Part shown: one piece after another, positions 1 through 8,841 of the stretch
How positions within the stretch are numbered: position 1 is the first letter of the stretch
Layout of the letters: each line of letters begins with the position of its first letter
Source of the DNA: Microlunatus elymi
GTDB lineage: Bacteria; Actinomycetota; Actinomycetes; Propionibacteriales; Propionibacteriaceae
Length of the DNA: 64,000 nt
Reading direction: 5' to 3'
Assembly: GCF_007362775.1 (NCBI RefSeq)
Contig: NZ_CP041692.1
Coordinates: 2,728,001-2,792,000, forward strand
Position numbers and translations under genes: made by a program
The notes under the pieces: generated by a model
Databases searched by the model: none
The model's input: the letters and a program-made list of their open reading frames with translations, nothing else
What the model was told of the DNA's origin: nothing

Positions 1-311
1 GGGCACACCTGCGGATCACCGGCCCGGCAGAAGTCGCAGCGTCCGCAGCCACAGACGAACGGGGTGGTGACGCGATCTCCGATGTGCCACCGGGACACGT
101 CGCGTCCGATCTTGATGATCACCCCGGCCAGTTCGTGCCCGCCGACGTGCGGAAACTCAACCGGATCGTGGCCGACCCAGGCGTGATAGTCCGAACGGCA
201 CACCCCGGTGGCCCGGACCTCGATGATCACGCCGTCGTCCGGACAGGCCGGCGCTGCGACCTCGACCACCCGCGGCAGTTGGCCGACCCGGTCGTACGTC
301 AACGCTCTCAT
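1..311 (-). CDS. Zinc-dependent alcohol dehydrogenase, N-terminal part (truncated by window edge)
   Basis: The gene starts at 311 on the minus strand and runs off the left end, so only about 103 residues are visible. They match the catalytic-domain start of medium-chain Zn alcohol dehydrogenases. TGVCRSDYH carries the first catalytic zinc cysteine, GGHELAG the catalytic His-Glu, and CGCGRCDFC with a further downstream Cys looks like the four-cysteine structural zinc lobe. Family role: NAD(P)-dependent oxidation of alcohols or reduction of aldehydes in the cytoplasm. The substrate cannot be told from this part. The Rossmann domain and end of the gene lie outside the window. Confidence 0.85.
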   Translation of the reverse strand, partial: MRALTYDRVGQLPRVVEVAAPACPDDGVIIEVRATGVCRSDYHAWVGHDPVEFPHVGGHELAGVIIKIGRDVSRWHIGDRVTTPFVCGCGRCDFCRAGDPQVC

Positions 312-329
312 GGCGACATCCTGCCCTGA

Positions 330-734
330 TCAGTCGGTCCAGGTCTCGATCGCGATCGTCGTGATCGGCGCGCCACGGTACTTCTTGTCACCGGTGAACA
401 GCGGAGCCTTGACCAGTTCCGCGAGTGCGACGTAGAAGCCGTCATAAGCGGTGAAGTGGTTGCGCAGTTCCAGCACACGTCGCTGCAGTGGCTGCATCGG
501 ATACCGCTGCAGTGGGAGGTCGGCGTAATCCGCAATCATTTCGTCGGCGCGCTCAGCACTGATGCTCTGCCCAGAGGACGTGAGTAGCAGGCCACGAATG
601 GCGGAGGCGACCTCTGCGTCGATCAGGCCGGGCGCCTCCAGCGCCGTGAGCTTGGCGAATCGGTCGCGCAAGTCTTGGTCGCGACGTCGATTGAGCAGCA
701 ACCGGACCACGATCGAGGCGTCGACGACTGTCAT
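330..734 (-). CDS. vapC: PIN-domain ribonuclease toxin (VapC family)
   Basis: A 134-residue PIN-domain protein, the usual VapC length. The acidic residues expected to bind Mg2+ are visible: D5 in MTVVDAS, E41 in the LIDAEVAS segment, D98 in TAYDGFYVALAE and D116 in FTGDKK. VapC toxins are endoribonucleases, often cutting tRNA or rRNA, and are held inactive by VapB. The start overlaps the last 4 bases of the upstream antitoxin gene, the normal translationally coupled arrangement. The target is unknown. Confidence 0.88.
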   Translation of the reverse strand: MTVVDASIVVRLLLNRRRDQDLRDRFAKLTALEAPGLIDAEVASAIRGLLLTSSGQSISAERADEMIADYADLPLQRYPMQPLQRRVLELRNHFTAYDGFYVALAELVKAPLFTGDKKYRGAPITTIAIETWTD

Positions 735-961
735 CGACGGCCATCGTCGATCGAAGCACGGATCTCATCGCCGTGTACCTCAACACGGTCGCGGGAGGAG
801 ATGCGCCCGATGACCTCGGTCATCGACGGTCGTGACACCTGGTCGTGGATAAGTTCGCGGAGGTATTGGGAGAGCGAGACCCCGCGCTCTGCCGCACGCT
901 GCCGCAAAACAGCGACCTCAGTTGCTGGCACCTCGCGGACCTGGATGATTTCCGTTTTCAC
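731..961 (-). CDS. vapB: Ribbon-helix-helix type antitoxin (VapB-like)
   Basis: A 76-residue protein starting at GTG 961. Upstream extension of the frame is not protein-like. The N-terminus resembles a ribbon-helix-helix DNA-binding fold: a short strand (EIIQVREVP), then two helices (EVAVLRQRAAERGVSLSQYL). The acidic and basic C-terminal tail (VHGDEIRASIDDGRR) would be the toxin-binding part. VapB antitoxins neutralise VapC and repress their own operon. The gene ends inside the start of vapC with a 4-base overlap. Antitoxin class is inferred from the fold and from pairing with the PIN toxin. Confidence 0.78.
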   Translation of the reverse strand: MKTEIIQVREVPATEVAVLRQRAAERGVSLSQYLRELIHDQVSRPSMTEVIGRISSRDRVEVHGDEIRASIDDGRR

Positions 962-1062
962 ACTCCGTAGCGTAGTCCGACTGCATGAACGTTGCATGCA
1001 CCCGATTTCGAGTCCCGGTCCGTGTGCGTTGTCGACCTTCGATTGGTAGAGAGGGTTGGGCC

Positions 1063-1769
1063 ATGATCGACATCCCTGCCGCGTACCCGATGCACAAGCA
1101 CGCCTCCCAGGAGGCGCGGACGATCGGCGAGGGCCCCAGCGGCTGGATCCGGTTCGAGCAGTACGAACGGCACAGCGCCTGGGATCGCGGCGGCCTGCGA
1201 GAACGCTCCGAGGCCGGTGACCTGGACACCCTGATCTACGGGGCGCGGAAGTGGGCCCGGCTCGCGCTGGAAGGTAACCCGACCGTGTTGCTGCCGCTGT
1301 TCGCACCGGACGACGCGGTGGTGTTGTCGACGCCAGCCGGTGATTCCCTGCGTGGCAACGGATGGCGCTTGGCCAGCAAGCAGTCGGTGCAGTGCTTCCT
1401 CGGCTACTTGCGTAGCCAACGCGAGGCGATGACGGGGAGCGGTCCAAGCGCACCAACCGGCCCGAGTTGATCGCGATCCACGGCTACGACACGAAGTTCG
1501 CGATGCACGCGCTCCGGCTCGGCTTCCAGGGCGTGGAGTTCGCCACCACCGGCCGGATCAGTCTGCCGATTCCCGAACCGGTACGAGGCCGGTTGCGCGC
1601 CGTCCGCCGGGGCGAGATCGACCTGGCCGCGGTGCTGGCCGAGATCGCCGCGTACGAGCAGCAACTGACCGTCCTGTTGGACGATCCGCAGCTGCCCGAC
1701 TGCGGCGACCTGGCTTGGCTGAACGACTGGCTGATCGAAGGCTACGAAACCTTCTGGACTCGACGTTAG
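1063..1769 (+). pseudogene. Predicted nucleotidyltransferase (DNA polymerase beta superfamily), frameshifted
   Basis: Two reading frames together make one protein of the COG3541/YcgL-like nucleotidyltransferase family. The first frame, from ATG 1063 with GAGAGGG upstream, ends in SQREAMTG and then goes off register. The second resumes with ELIAIHGYDTKFAMHALRLG and continues to 1769 with the family's C-terminal TTGRISLPIPEP and RAVRRGEID motifs. Adding one G to the GGGG run at 1434-1437 restores a single open frame reading GERSKRTNRPEL across the junction. This is either a true pseudogene or a homopolymer error in the sequence. The biological role of the family is not established. Confidence 0.75.
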
Positions 1770-4700
1770 GCCTTCACACCGGAGAAGCGCAGCGAGACGA
1801 TCTGGAACGGACGGACCGCGACCTCGGCGGACTCGGCACCGGCCTCGACCAGCGCCGGCTTCACGTCGACCTGCTCGATCGGACGCTCCAGAAGATCAAC
1901 TTCGCTGACCGAGCCGTAGCCGAAGCCCGGGGTGATCTTGGCCCGGCCGCGGCCGCCGAACGGCTCGTACAGCCGGACGATCACGTCGCCGGATTGATCT
2001 TCGGCGAGCTTGATCGACTCGATGATCACCGGCCCGTCGACACGGGCGATCGCCGGCACCTGCGCTGCACCCGACTGGCGCCGTTCCGGCAGGTTGAGTT
2101 GGTAGCCGGCGTTGATCGCTTGCGCGACGTCGGCGCCCACCTCGAACCGAGCCTTGACCAGATGGCGGTCCTGATCGGTCCGCGGATCGGGGTAGCGCGG
2201 CCCCCGCAGCAACGACAACCGGACCACCGAGTAGCTGCCACCGTCGGGATGCGGATGCCGGGAAACGTCATGCCCATAGGTGGAATCGTTGGCCACCGCG
2301 GCACCGAAGCCGGTCTCGCCGACCTGCACCCAGCGATGCGCGCACACCTCGAAGCGTGCGGTGTCCCAGGAGGTGTTCTCGTGGGTCGGCCGCTGCAGAT
2401 GCCCGAACTGGATCTCGTAGGAGGCGCTGTCGGCATGCACGTCGATCGGGAACGCCAGCTTGAGCAGCTTCTCCTGCTCGTGCCAGTCGATGTCGTTGCT
2501 GATCTCCACGCCGGACTCGTCGGGCCGCACGGTCAGCACCTGATCAACACTGGAGTTGTTGAACGTACGGCGCAGCCGCACCTCCACCGAACCGTCCGGC
2601 AACTGCTCCGCTTTGAGTCCCTCGATCTCGGTCAGATCGGTGACCGTGTGCTTGTAGAACTCGTCGATGTCCCAAGCGTCCCAGGCGTTCGGGAAGTCGG
2701 CGTGCAGCTGCAACAGGTTGGCGGTCTTACCCGCCGGCAGGGTCTCCCGGCCGGTCGCCTTGTCCACCGCGGAGGTGATCAGACCATGATCATCGATGGT
2801 GATGCTGACCTTGCTGTTGCTGATCAGGTAGCCGCCGTCGGACTCGGCCAGGCTGACTGGATCGGAGATCACCCGGCTGTCGGCAGGAGCTGCCGACAGT
2901 GCGACCAGACCGGCCCGGCTGACCGGCGCGCCGTTGAAGATCGTTTCGCCTTCGCCGGTGCCGAACTTGCCGACCAACGCCTGCTGGGCGGCGTCGATGA
3001 TCTTGGTCAGATCGGCGAAGATCTGCTGGTAGTTCTCGCGAGCTTCGCGATGCACCCAGGCGATCGCCGAGCCGGGCAGGATGTCGTGGAACTGCTGCAG
3101 CAGCACCAGCTTCCAGATCCGCGCCAACTCCTCGTACGGGTAGGCAAGACCGGCGTGGATCGCGGCCATCGTCGACCACTGCTCGGCCTCGCGGAGCAGG
3201 TGTTCACTGCGCCGGTTGCCCTGCTTGGTCTTGGCCTGCGAGGTGTACGTGCCGCGGTGGATCTCCAGGTAGAGCTCGCCCTTCCACACCGCCGGGCTGT
3301 GATACTCGGCGGCCGCGTCGTCGAAGAACTCCTTCGGCGAGCGGATGGTGACCTTCGCCGAGCCCTCCAGGTCCTTGGTCCGGCGGGCGCGTTGCAGCAT
3401 CTCGCGGGTGGGGCCGCCACCGCCGTCGCCCCAGCCGAACGGGGCCAGCGAGTGCGACGATGCTCCCTTGTCGCGGAAGTTGGTGACCGCATGATCAAGT
3501 TCGCGACCCGACAAGTCGGCGTTGTAGGTGTCGACCGGCGGGAAGTGGGTGAAGACGCGAGTGCCGTCGATCCCTTCCCACATGAAGGTGTGGTGCGGGA
3601 ACTTGTTGACGGTGTTCCAGCTGATCTTCTGGGTCAGGAAGTACTGCGCGCCGGCCAGCTTGACGATCTGCGGCAGCGCACCGGAGTAGCCGAACGAGTC
3701 CGGCAGCCAGACCTCGTCGCAGAGCACACCGAACTCGGACTGGAAGAAGTTCTGACCGAAGATCAACTGCCGGGCCATCGCCTCGGAGCCGACCATGTTG
3801 GTGTCGGACTCGACCCACATGCCGCCGACCGGGATGAACCGGCCCTCGGCGACCGCGGCCTGGACCTTCTCGTAGACCTCGGGCCGGCGTTCCTTGATCC
3901 ACTCGTACTGCTGAGCCGAGCTCATCGCGTACACGTGATCGGGGTAGGTCTCCAGCAGGTTGACCTGGTTGGCGGTGGTCCGAGCCACCTTCCGCACGGT
4001 TTCGCGAACCGGCCACAGCCAGGCCGAGTCGATGTGCGCGTGACCGGTGGCGGTCAACTGATGCGCGCTGGCATTGGCGGGCTTGGCGAAGACCGGCTTC
4101 AACGACTCGCGTGCGGCCTGGGCGCTGCCCGGGATGTCAGCAAGATCAACGAGGTCCAGAGCATGATCAAGGGCGAGCAGGATCTCCCACTTGCGCGGCT
4201 CGCCGACCGGCAATCCCTTGGCCAGTTGGGCCAGGACGTCGATGTCGGCGACCAGCTCCCACACGTTCTCGTGGAAGACGTTGATGTCCGCACGGATCAG
4301 CTTGTAGATCGGCTCGGTCGGCGCGGTCAGCTTGTCGCCGAGCTCGGTGGCCTTCCAATCGGCGACATGCGGATTGGCCGCGGCCTCGATGTAGAAGTCG
4401 ATCTCCCGGCTCTCCAGCTTGAGCCACTCGTTGAACGGGTTGATGCCCTTGATCACCGAACCGTCCGGCCGGTAGACCAGCCCCTCGGCCTGGAAGCCGG
4501 CGCCGCCGTACTGCCAGCCCAGGTTGACGACGATCTCGGCGTCTTCCGGCTGCACGTCCTCGGGCAGCGTCCCGGTCACGTGCAGCCAGCTGGTGCCCCA
4601 TGGCGGACCCCACGGATCGCCCACCCCGAAGGGCTCGTAGGCGGGCTTGCTGTTGCCCTGCAAGCCCAGCGCGATCGGCGGGTCGACCGGCTCGCCGCCG

Positions 4701-4822
4701 CCGCCCTCGACATGCCACGCCTCGATGGTGAGGCCGGCGACCGGCGTGTGGACGGCCGGCGTCAGCCGCTCCCGCAGCACCCGCCTGACACGGTTCTCGA
4801 TTTCGGACTGGCGGTCGTGCAT
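1766..4822 (-). CDS. Alpha-mannosidase, glycoside hydrolase family 38
   Basis: A 1018-residue GH38 alpha-mannosidase, typical bacterial length. It hydrolyses terminal alpha-mannosyl residues with retention and needs a zinc-like metal. GHAHIDSAWLWP holds the metal-binding His and Asp, LPDSFGYSGALPQ the predicted nucleophile Asp, and WVESDTNMVGSEAMARQ is a further signature. The C-terminal third is the beta-sandwich part. I chose ATG 4822 because GAGGAG stands 8 bases upstream; an in-frame start 69 bases earlier has no such support. No signal peptide is visible, so the enzyme is probably cytoplasmic and acts on imported oligosaccharides. Transketolase lies upstream on the same strand after 138 bp. 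Confidence 0.93.
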   Translation of the reverse strand: MHDRQSEIENRVRRVLRERLTPAVHTPVAGLTIEAWHVEGGGGEPVDPPIALGLQGNSKPAYEPFGVGDPWGPPWGTSWLHVTGTLPEDVQPEDAEIVVNLGWQYGGAGFQAEGLVYRPDGSVIKGINPFNEWLKLESREIDFYIEAAANPHVADWKATELGDKLTAPTEPIYKLIRADINVFHENVWELVADIDVLAQLAKGLPVGEPRKWEILLALDHALDLVDLADIPGSAQAARESLKPVFAKPANASAHQLTATGHAHIDSAWLWPVRETVRKVARTTANQVNLLETYPDHVYAMSSAQQYEWIKERRPEVYEKVQAAVAEGRFIPVGGMWVESDTNMVGSEAMARQLIFGQNFFQSEFGVLCDEVWLPDSFGYSGALPQIVKLAGAQYFLTQKISWNTVNKFPHHTFMWEGIDGTRVFTHFPPVDTYNADLSGRELDHAVTNFRDKGASSHSLAPFGWGDGGGGPTREMLQRARRTKDLEGSAKVTIRSPKEFFDDAAAEYHSPAVWKGELYLEIHRGTYTSQAKTKQGNRRSEHLLREAEQWSTMAAIHAGLAYPYEELARIWKLVLLQQFHDILPGSAIAWVHREARENYQQIFADLTKIIDAAQQALVGKFGTGEGETIFNGAPVSRAGLVALSAAPADSRVISDPVSLAESDGGYLISNSKVSITIDDHGLITSAVDKATGRETLPAGKTANLLQLHADFPNAWDAWDIDEFYKHTVTDLTEIEGLKAEQLPDGSVEVRLRRTFNNSSVDQVLTVRPDESGVEISNDIDWHEQEKLLKLAFPIDVHADSASYEIQFGHLQRPTHENTSWDTARFEVCAHRWVQVGETGFGAAVANDSTYGHDVSRHPHPDGGSYSVVRLSLLRGPRYPDPRTDQDRHLVKARFEVGADVAQAINAGYQLNLPERRQSGAAQVPAIARVDGPVIIESIKLAEDQSGDVIVRLYEPFGGRGRAKITPGFGYGSVSEVDLLERPIEQVDVKPALVEAGAESAEVAVRPFQIVSLRFSGVKA

Positions 4823-4960
4823 CGGTACAGCTCCTCGGGTGGGACATGACTGCAGATGAGGGTCGGCATCACACCGGAAACATTTCGTCACCCAGCTTGA
4901 TTAATGCCGTGGAAACACTAGCCGATACGGCGCCCGGGCGGGAGAGAGCCCAACAACAGC
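4823..4960 (-). promoter_or_regulatory. Leader/promoter region of the alpha-mannosidase gene
   Basis: This gap between transketolase and the mannosidase is notably AT-richer around 4875-4920. It holds two copies of GGAAACA (4877-4883 and 4911-4917, plus strand) about 34 bp apart around the sequence TTGATTAATG. The pattern suggests a promoter with repeated regulator half-sites, perhaps for a sugar-responsive repressor. No regulator gene is adjacent. Assignment is inference only. Confidence 0.3.
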
Positions 4961-6787
4961 TCAGCGGCCGACCAGGTCTCGAGCGGCGGAGGTGATGCCG
5001 ACGGCGTCGATACCGGCCCCGTGCAGCAGCTGCTCGGGAGTGCCGGAGCCCGGCATCGTGCGGACCGCCAGCTTGTGCACCGGCGGATGGTCCGCCTCGG
5101 CCAGCGCCTCCAGTACGGCATCGCCGAGCCCGCCTTCGGGCCAATGGTCCTCGACGGTGACGATCGCGCGGCAGTCCCGGGCGGCCGACAGGACCGCGGC
5201 CGCGTCGATCGGCTTGATCGAGTAGGCGTCGATCACCCGTGCGTGGATGGAGTCGCCGACCAGCTGCTCGGCCGCCGCCACCGCCTCGTCCACGGTGATC
5301 CCGCAGGCGATGATCGCGACGTCGTCGCCGTCGGTCAGCTGCCGCGACCCGCCGATGGTGATCTTCTCGTCCGGCGACGTGTGCACGGTGGTCTTGCCCC
5401 GCAACGTACGGAGGAACGAGATGCCCTTGCGGTCGGCCATTGCGGACACCAGCTGCGCAGTCTGGTTCGCGTCGGACGGATGCAGAACGGTCGAGCCGTG
5501 GATCGCGCGGAAGGCAGCAATGTCCTCCAACGCCATCTGCGACGGTCCGTCCTCACCGATCGACACCCCGGCATGCGACCCGCACAGCCGCAGGTCGGCC
5601 CGGGAGATCGCGGCCATCCGGATGAAGTCGTACGCCCGGGACAGGAAGGCCGCAAAGGTCGATCCGAACGGCACCCAGCCCCGTACCTGCATCCCCACCG
5701 CTGCCGCGACCAGCTGCTGCTCGGCGATGAACATCTCGAAGTAGCGGTCCTCGTGCGCCTGCCGGAACAACTCCGCATGGGTCGAGTTGGAAACCTCGCC
5801 GTCGAGCGCGACCACGTCGCCGCGCAGGTTGCCGAGCGCCGCCAGCGCCTCGCCGTACGCCTGCCGTGTGGCGACCTGTTCGCCCACCTTCCAACTCGGC
5901 AGCTCGCCGCCGGCGGTGGGGAAGACGTGCTGCGTGCCCGGCTCGGGCTCGGCCACCCGGACGTGCAGGTCTCGTTCGCCGCCCAACTCCTGGATCGCCG
6001 CCGCCGCATCCTCCAACGGCTTGCCGTGCTTGCCCGGTTGGTCCTCGACCGCCGCGACGCCCTTGCCCTTCTTGGTCTTCGCGATGATCACCGTCGGCCG
6101 GCCGGTGGTCTGCACCGCCTCGTCGTAGGCCGCGGCGATCGCCTCCACGTCGTGGCCGTCGATCTCGATCGCGTGCCAGCCGAACGCCTCGGCCCGGGCC
6201 CGGTAGCGGTCCAGATCCCAACCCACCATGGTTTCCCGGGTCTGGCCGAGTCGGTTCACGTCGATGATCGCGGTCAGGTTGTCCAATTGATTGAAGGCGG
6301 CGTGCTCGAACGCCTCCCAGATCGATCCCTCGGCCATCTCCGAGTCACCGCACAGACACCAGACCCGGTAGGGCAACCGGTCCAGTCGCCGGCCGGCCAA
6401 CGCGATCCCGACCGCGATCGGCAAACCCTGACCGAGCGAGCCGGTGGCCACGTCGGTCGGTGGGATCCGCGGCGTCGGGTGTCCCTCCAGCCGGCTGCCG
6501 AACTTGCGGAACGTGAGCAGTTCGGGGTCGTCGATCACGCCGGTGGCCTTCAGCACCGAGTAGTACAGCGGGGAGGCGTGGCCCTTGGAGAAGATCAGGT
6601 GGTCGTTCGCCGGGTTGCGCAGGTCGTCGCTGTCCCAGTGGAGGTAACCGCCGTCGATCAGCACCGCCATCAGGTCGGCCGCCGACATCGATGACGTCGG
6701 ATGGCCGGACCCGGCCGCGTCGGAGGATCGTACGGAATCCACCCGCAGCTGTTGGCCCAGCTCGCGGAATCGATCGGTGTTGCTCAT
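4961..6787 (-). CDS. tkt: Transketolase (single-chain)
   Basis: A 608-residue transketolase, the short single-chain form of about 600-620 residues. It transfers two-carbon units between sugar phosphates in the pentose phosphate pathway using thiamine diphosphate and Mg2+. Seen in order: SGHPTSSMSAADL with the substrate-contacting His, FSKGHASPLYYS, ATGSLGQGLPIAVG, and the TPP-binding stretch CGDSEMAEGSIWEA (GDS in place of the common GDG). The pyrimidine-binding half has MFIAEQQLVAAAVGM and HAGVSIGEDGPSQM. The C-terminal domain follows. It is transcribed divergently from the ferrochelatase gene. A second housekeeping transketolase elsewhere in the genome is possible. Confidence 0.92.
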   Translation of the reverse strand: MSNTDRFRELGQQLRVDSVRSSDAAGSGHPTSSMSAADLMAVLIDGGYLHWDSDDLRNPANDHLIFSKGHASPLYYSVLKATGVIDDPELLTFRKFGSRLEGHPTPRIPPTDVATGSLGQGLPIAVGIALAGRRLDRLPYRVWCLCGDSEMAEGSIWEAFEHAAFNQLDNLTAIIDVNRLGQTRETMVGWDLDRYRARAEAFGWHAIEIDGHDVEAIAAAYDEAVQTTGRPTVIIAKTKKGKGVAAVEDQPGKHGKPLEDAAAAIQELGGERDLHVRVAEPEPGTQHVFPTAGGELPSWKVGEQVATRQAYGEALAALGNLRGDVVALDGEVSNSTHAELFRQAHEDRYFEMFIAEQQLVAAAVGMQVRGWVPFGSTFAAFLSRAYDFIRMAAISRADLRLCGSHAGVSIGEDGPSQMALEDIAAFRAIHGSTVLHPSDANQTAQLVSAMADRKGISFLRTLRGKTTVHTSPDEKITIGGSRQLTDGDDVAIIACGITVDEAVAAAEQLVGDSIHARVIDAYSIKPIDAAAVLSAARDCRAIVTVEDHWPEGGLGDAVLEALAEADHPPVHKLAVRTMPGSGTPEQLLHGAGIDAVGITSAARDLVGR

Positions 6788-7032
6788 CGCAGAACCTCAC
6801 TTGGATAGGGACTCGCCGTGACCGGAATCCGTACCCCGCCCGGTGCTGGTCACACGGTGCGACCGACCGGTCACTGGGGCGAGCGCACAAGATCGCTGCC
6901 TCAGTCGGACCCTACTGCCCGGAATCGGGCAGGTGGGTGCCACTGGCGCAGCATTCTTGTCATCCCGCCGCTCTACGACAGGCCGTAGGAGGTGGATTCC
7001 GGCCGCCCGAGCCGGTGTGTGAAGATCTGTCG
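6788..7032. promoter_or_regulatory. Divergent intergenic region between transketolase and ferrochelatase
   Basis: These 245 bp separate two divergently transcribed genes and must hold both promoters. No strong -35/-10 pair stands out in the G+C-rich sequence. The transketolase start has only a weak Shine-Dalgarno (GAGG). The ferrochelatase GTG is preceded by GAAGATC. No hairpin, repeat or small gene was recognised. Confidence 0.35.
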
Positions 7033-8124
7033 GTGACCACAACAGCACAGCTCGACCCGTACGACGCGGTCATCCTGGTGTCGTTCGGCGGCCCGGAAAA
7101 GCCGGAGGACGTGGTCCCGTTCCTCCGCAACGTGACCCGGGGCCGGGGGATCCCGGACGAACGCCTCGAGGTGGTCGGTGAGCACTACTACCGCTTCGGT
7201 GGCCGCAGCCCGATCAACGACCAGTGCCGAGAACTGATCGCCGCGTTGCGGACCGAGTTCGACGCCCGTGGCATCGCCACCCCGATCTATTGGGGGAACC
7301 GCAACTGGGACCCGTACCTGGCCGACACGTTGCACCGGATCGGGGCCGACGGGCACCGTCGGGTGCTCGCGATCACCACCAGCGCCTACCCGTCGTACTC
7401 GTCGTGCCGGCAGTATCGGGAGAACCTGTTTGACGCCACCCGGGGCACCGCTCTCCAGGTCGATCGGATCCGGCAGTACGCCGATCATCCCGGCTTCGTC
7501 GCCGCATCGGTGGACGCGGTGTCCACCGGGCTCGATCGGCTCGCCACCGACGGTGTCGATACCGAGCGCACCCGGCTGGTGTACGTCACGCACTCGATCC
7601 CGGCCGCGATGTCGGAGGCGTCCCAGCGGGCGACCCGAGGTTACGTGTCCTGGCATCGTACGGTGATGGCGGAGGTCACCCGGCAGGTGTCCGCACGGCT
7701 CGGCACCGACTATCAAGCCGACCTCGTCTACTGCTCGCGTTCCGGAGCGCCGGGACAGCCGTGGCTGGAGCCGGACGTCAACGATCACCTGAAATCCCTT
7801 GCAGGGCAGGGAATCGGGTCGGCCCTGCTGGTGCCGATCGGCTTCATTTCCGATCACATGGAAGTGATCTACGACCTCGACACCGAGGCCGCCGAGACCG
7901 CCGAGGAGCTCGGCCTCGACTTCGTTCGGGCCGACACCGCCGGCGTCCACCCCGCCTTCATCCGCGGTCTTGTTGATCTTGCTCTGGAACGTGCCGGTGC
8001 CGCCCGCGGTCAGCGGCCGGACCAGTCGGTGATCGCCGGCGGCGAGATCGGAGCGTACGAGTGCCCGGCCGACTGCTGCCTCAACCTGCGCGACCCCGAC
8101 CGCCCCGCCCTCTGCCAGCGCTGA
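7033..8124 (+). CDS. cpfC: Coproporphyrin III ferrochelatase
   Basis: A 363-residue ferrochelatase of the actinobacterial type, which inserts Fe2+ into coproporphyrin III in the coproporphyrin-dependent haem pathway. Visible features: VILVSFGGPEKPEDV at the N-terminus; the metal-site His in YVTHSIP (H187); the catalytic Glu in GFISDHMEVIYDLD (E277); and a C-terminal CPADCC segment. Actinobacterial enzymes use C-terminal cysteines together with an internal one to hold a [2Fe-2S] cluster. GTG 7033 is chosen because VTTTAQLDPYDAV fits the family start; the open frame upstream is not protein-like. No other haem genes are adjacent. Confidence 0.93.
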   Translation: MTTTAQLDPYDAVILVSFGGPEKPEDVVPFLRNVTRGRGIPDERLEVVGEHYYRFGGRSPINDQCRELIAALRTEFDARGIATPIYWGNRNWDPYLADTLHRIGADGHRRVLAITTSAYPSYSSCRQYRENLFDATRGTALQVDRIRQYADHPGFVAASVDAVSTGLDRLATDGVDTERTRLVYVTHSIPAAMSEASQRATRGYVSWHRTVMAEVTRQVSARLGTDYQADLVYCSRSGAPGQPWLEPDVNDHLKSLAGQGIGSALLVPIGFISDHMEVIYDLDTEAAETAEELGLDFVRADTAGVHPAFIRGLVDLALERAGAARGQRPDQSVIAGGEIGAYECPADCCLNLRDPDRPALCQR

Positions 8125-8192
8125 CCGCCGCCCGCCGGCGTCAGCCGCCCGCTGTCGTCCGCCGCCCGCTGTCGTCAGCCACCCGCTGTCAT
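8125..8192. repeat. 17-bp tandem repeat, four copies
   Basis: Directly after the ferrochelatase stop there are four consecutive 17-bp units. The clearest are CAGCCGCCCGCTGTCGT (8142-8158), CCGCCGCCCGCTGTCGT (8159-8175) and CAGCCACCCGCTGTCAT (8176-8192). A more degenerate copy occupies 8125-8141. The array abuts a 68-bp palindromic element that also begins with CAGCCGC, so the two may be related by slippage. Seen directly in sequence. Confidence 0.75.
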
Positions 8193-8260
8193 CAGCCGCG
8201 CGCAAGAGTTGCCGGCGCGCGCGAAATATCGGGTGCGGCGGCGAGTCTTGCGCGCGGCTG
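8193..8260. repeat. 68-bp four-unit palindromic element, copy 1
   Basis: A 68-bp element with perfect 15-bp terminal inverted repeats, CAGCCGCGCGCAAGA and TCTTGCGCGCGGCTG. It consists of four 15-nt units, two forward then two inverted, with 4-nt spacers after the first and before the last. It lies 3' of the ferrochelatase gene and 5' of the nfeD-like gene. The same length and layout recur at 15058, 16250, 16372, 58422 and 63249. It could fold into a long hairpin or cruciform and may end transcripts. Confidence 0.85.
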
Positions 8261-8394
8261 TGTGTGCCGGGGCCGGGACAGTGCGTGGAGAGCAGGCTGG
8301 GCTGTGCTGTACGGCGTTGGCTGGGTCGGTGCCGCGGAGTAACGTCATGGGGGACACTCACCGGGGAGTGTCCGATTCCAGAGTTGGTGTGCTG

Positions 8395-8841
8395 ATGCAG
8401 GCCTGGATGATCTGGCTGGCTGTCGCCGCGGGGCTCGGATTCATCGAGCTGGCAGCGATGACGCTGGACTTCGCCCTGCTCGCGGTGGCCGCTCTCGCCG
8501 CAGCCGGCGTCGCTGCCCTCGGATTGCCGATCGGGCTGCAGTTCGTGGCCTTCTTCGTGGTCGCGATCCTGATGGTGCTGCTGGTGCGCCCGGTCGCGCG
8601 CCGCCACCTCACTCGTACTCCGGCGATTCCGTCCGGCACCGCCGCCCTGGTCGGAAAGTCCGCGGTCACCCTCACCGAGGTCGGCCGCGACACCGGCCGG
8701 GTCAAGATCGGCGGCGAGGAGTGGTCGGCGCGGGCCTATGACGCCGACCTGGTCATCCCGCAGGGCACCACCGTCGACGTGTTCGCGATCGAGGGCGCCA
8801 CTGCCCTCGTCTATCCGCAGGAGGCACCGTGGCTGCATTGA
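8395..8841 (+). CDS. NfeD-like membrane protein
   Basis: A 148-residue protein with two or three N-terminal membrane segments (about residues 3-66) followed by a small beta-rich domain of the NfeD C-terminal OB-like type (SAVTLTEVGRDTGRVKIGGEEWSA). NfeD-like proteins are the usual partners of SPFH/stomatin proteins in membrane microdomains. The SPFH gene starts inside the last codons of this one, which fixes the pairing. ATG 8395 places the first membrane helix at the N-terminus; GTG 8389 and ATG 8347 are alternatives. The precise function is not known. Confidence 0.85.
   Translation: MQAWMIWLAVAAGLGFIELAAMTLDFALLAVAALAAAGVAALGLPIGLQFVAFFVVAILMVLLVRPVARRHLTRTPAIPSGTAALVGKSAVTLTEVGRDTGRVKIGGEEWSARAYDADLVIPQGTTVDVFAIEGATALVYPQEAPWLH

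Noticed and set aside
731-1456. 241-residue extension of the VapB-like reading frame
   Set aside because: Only the last 76 residues look like an antitoxin. The upstream part overlaps the nucleotidyltransferase gene and is Arg/Pro-rich without motifs.
1715-4849. A 1044-codon open frame antisense to the mannosidase gene
   Set aside because: It mirrors the G+C-rich codon pattern of the GH38 gene, has no recognisable domain, and the opposite strand encodes a full conserved enzyme. Similar long antisense frames opposite cpfC, the S9 peptidase, acnA and the large pilin-like gene were rejected for the same reason.
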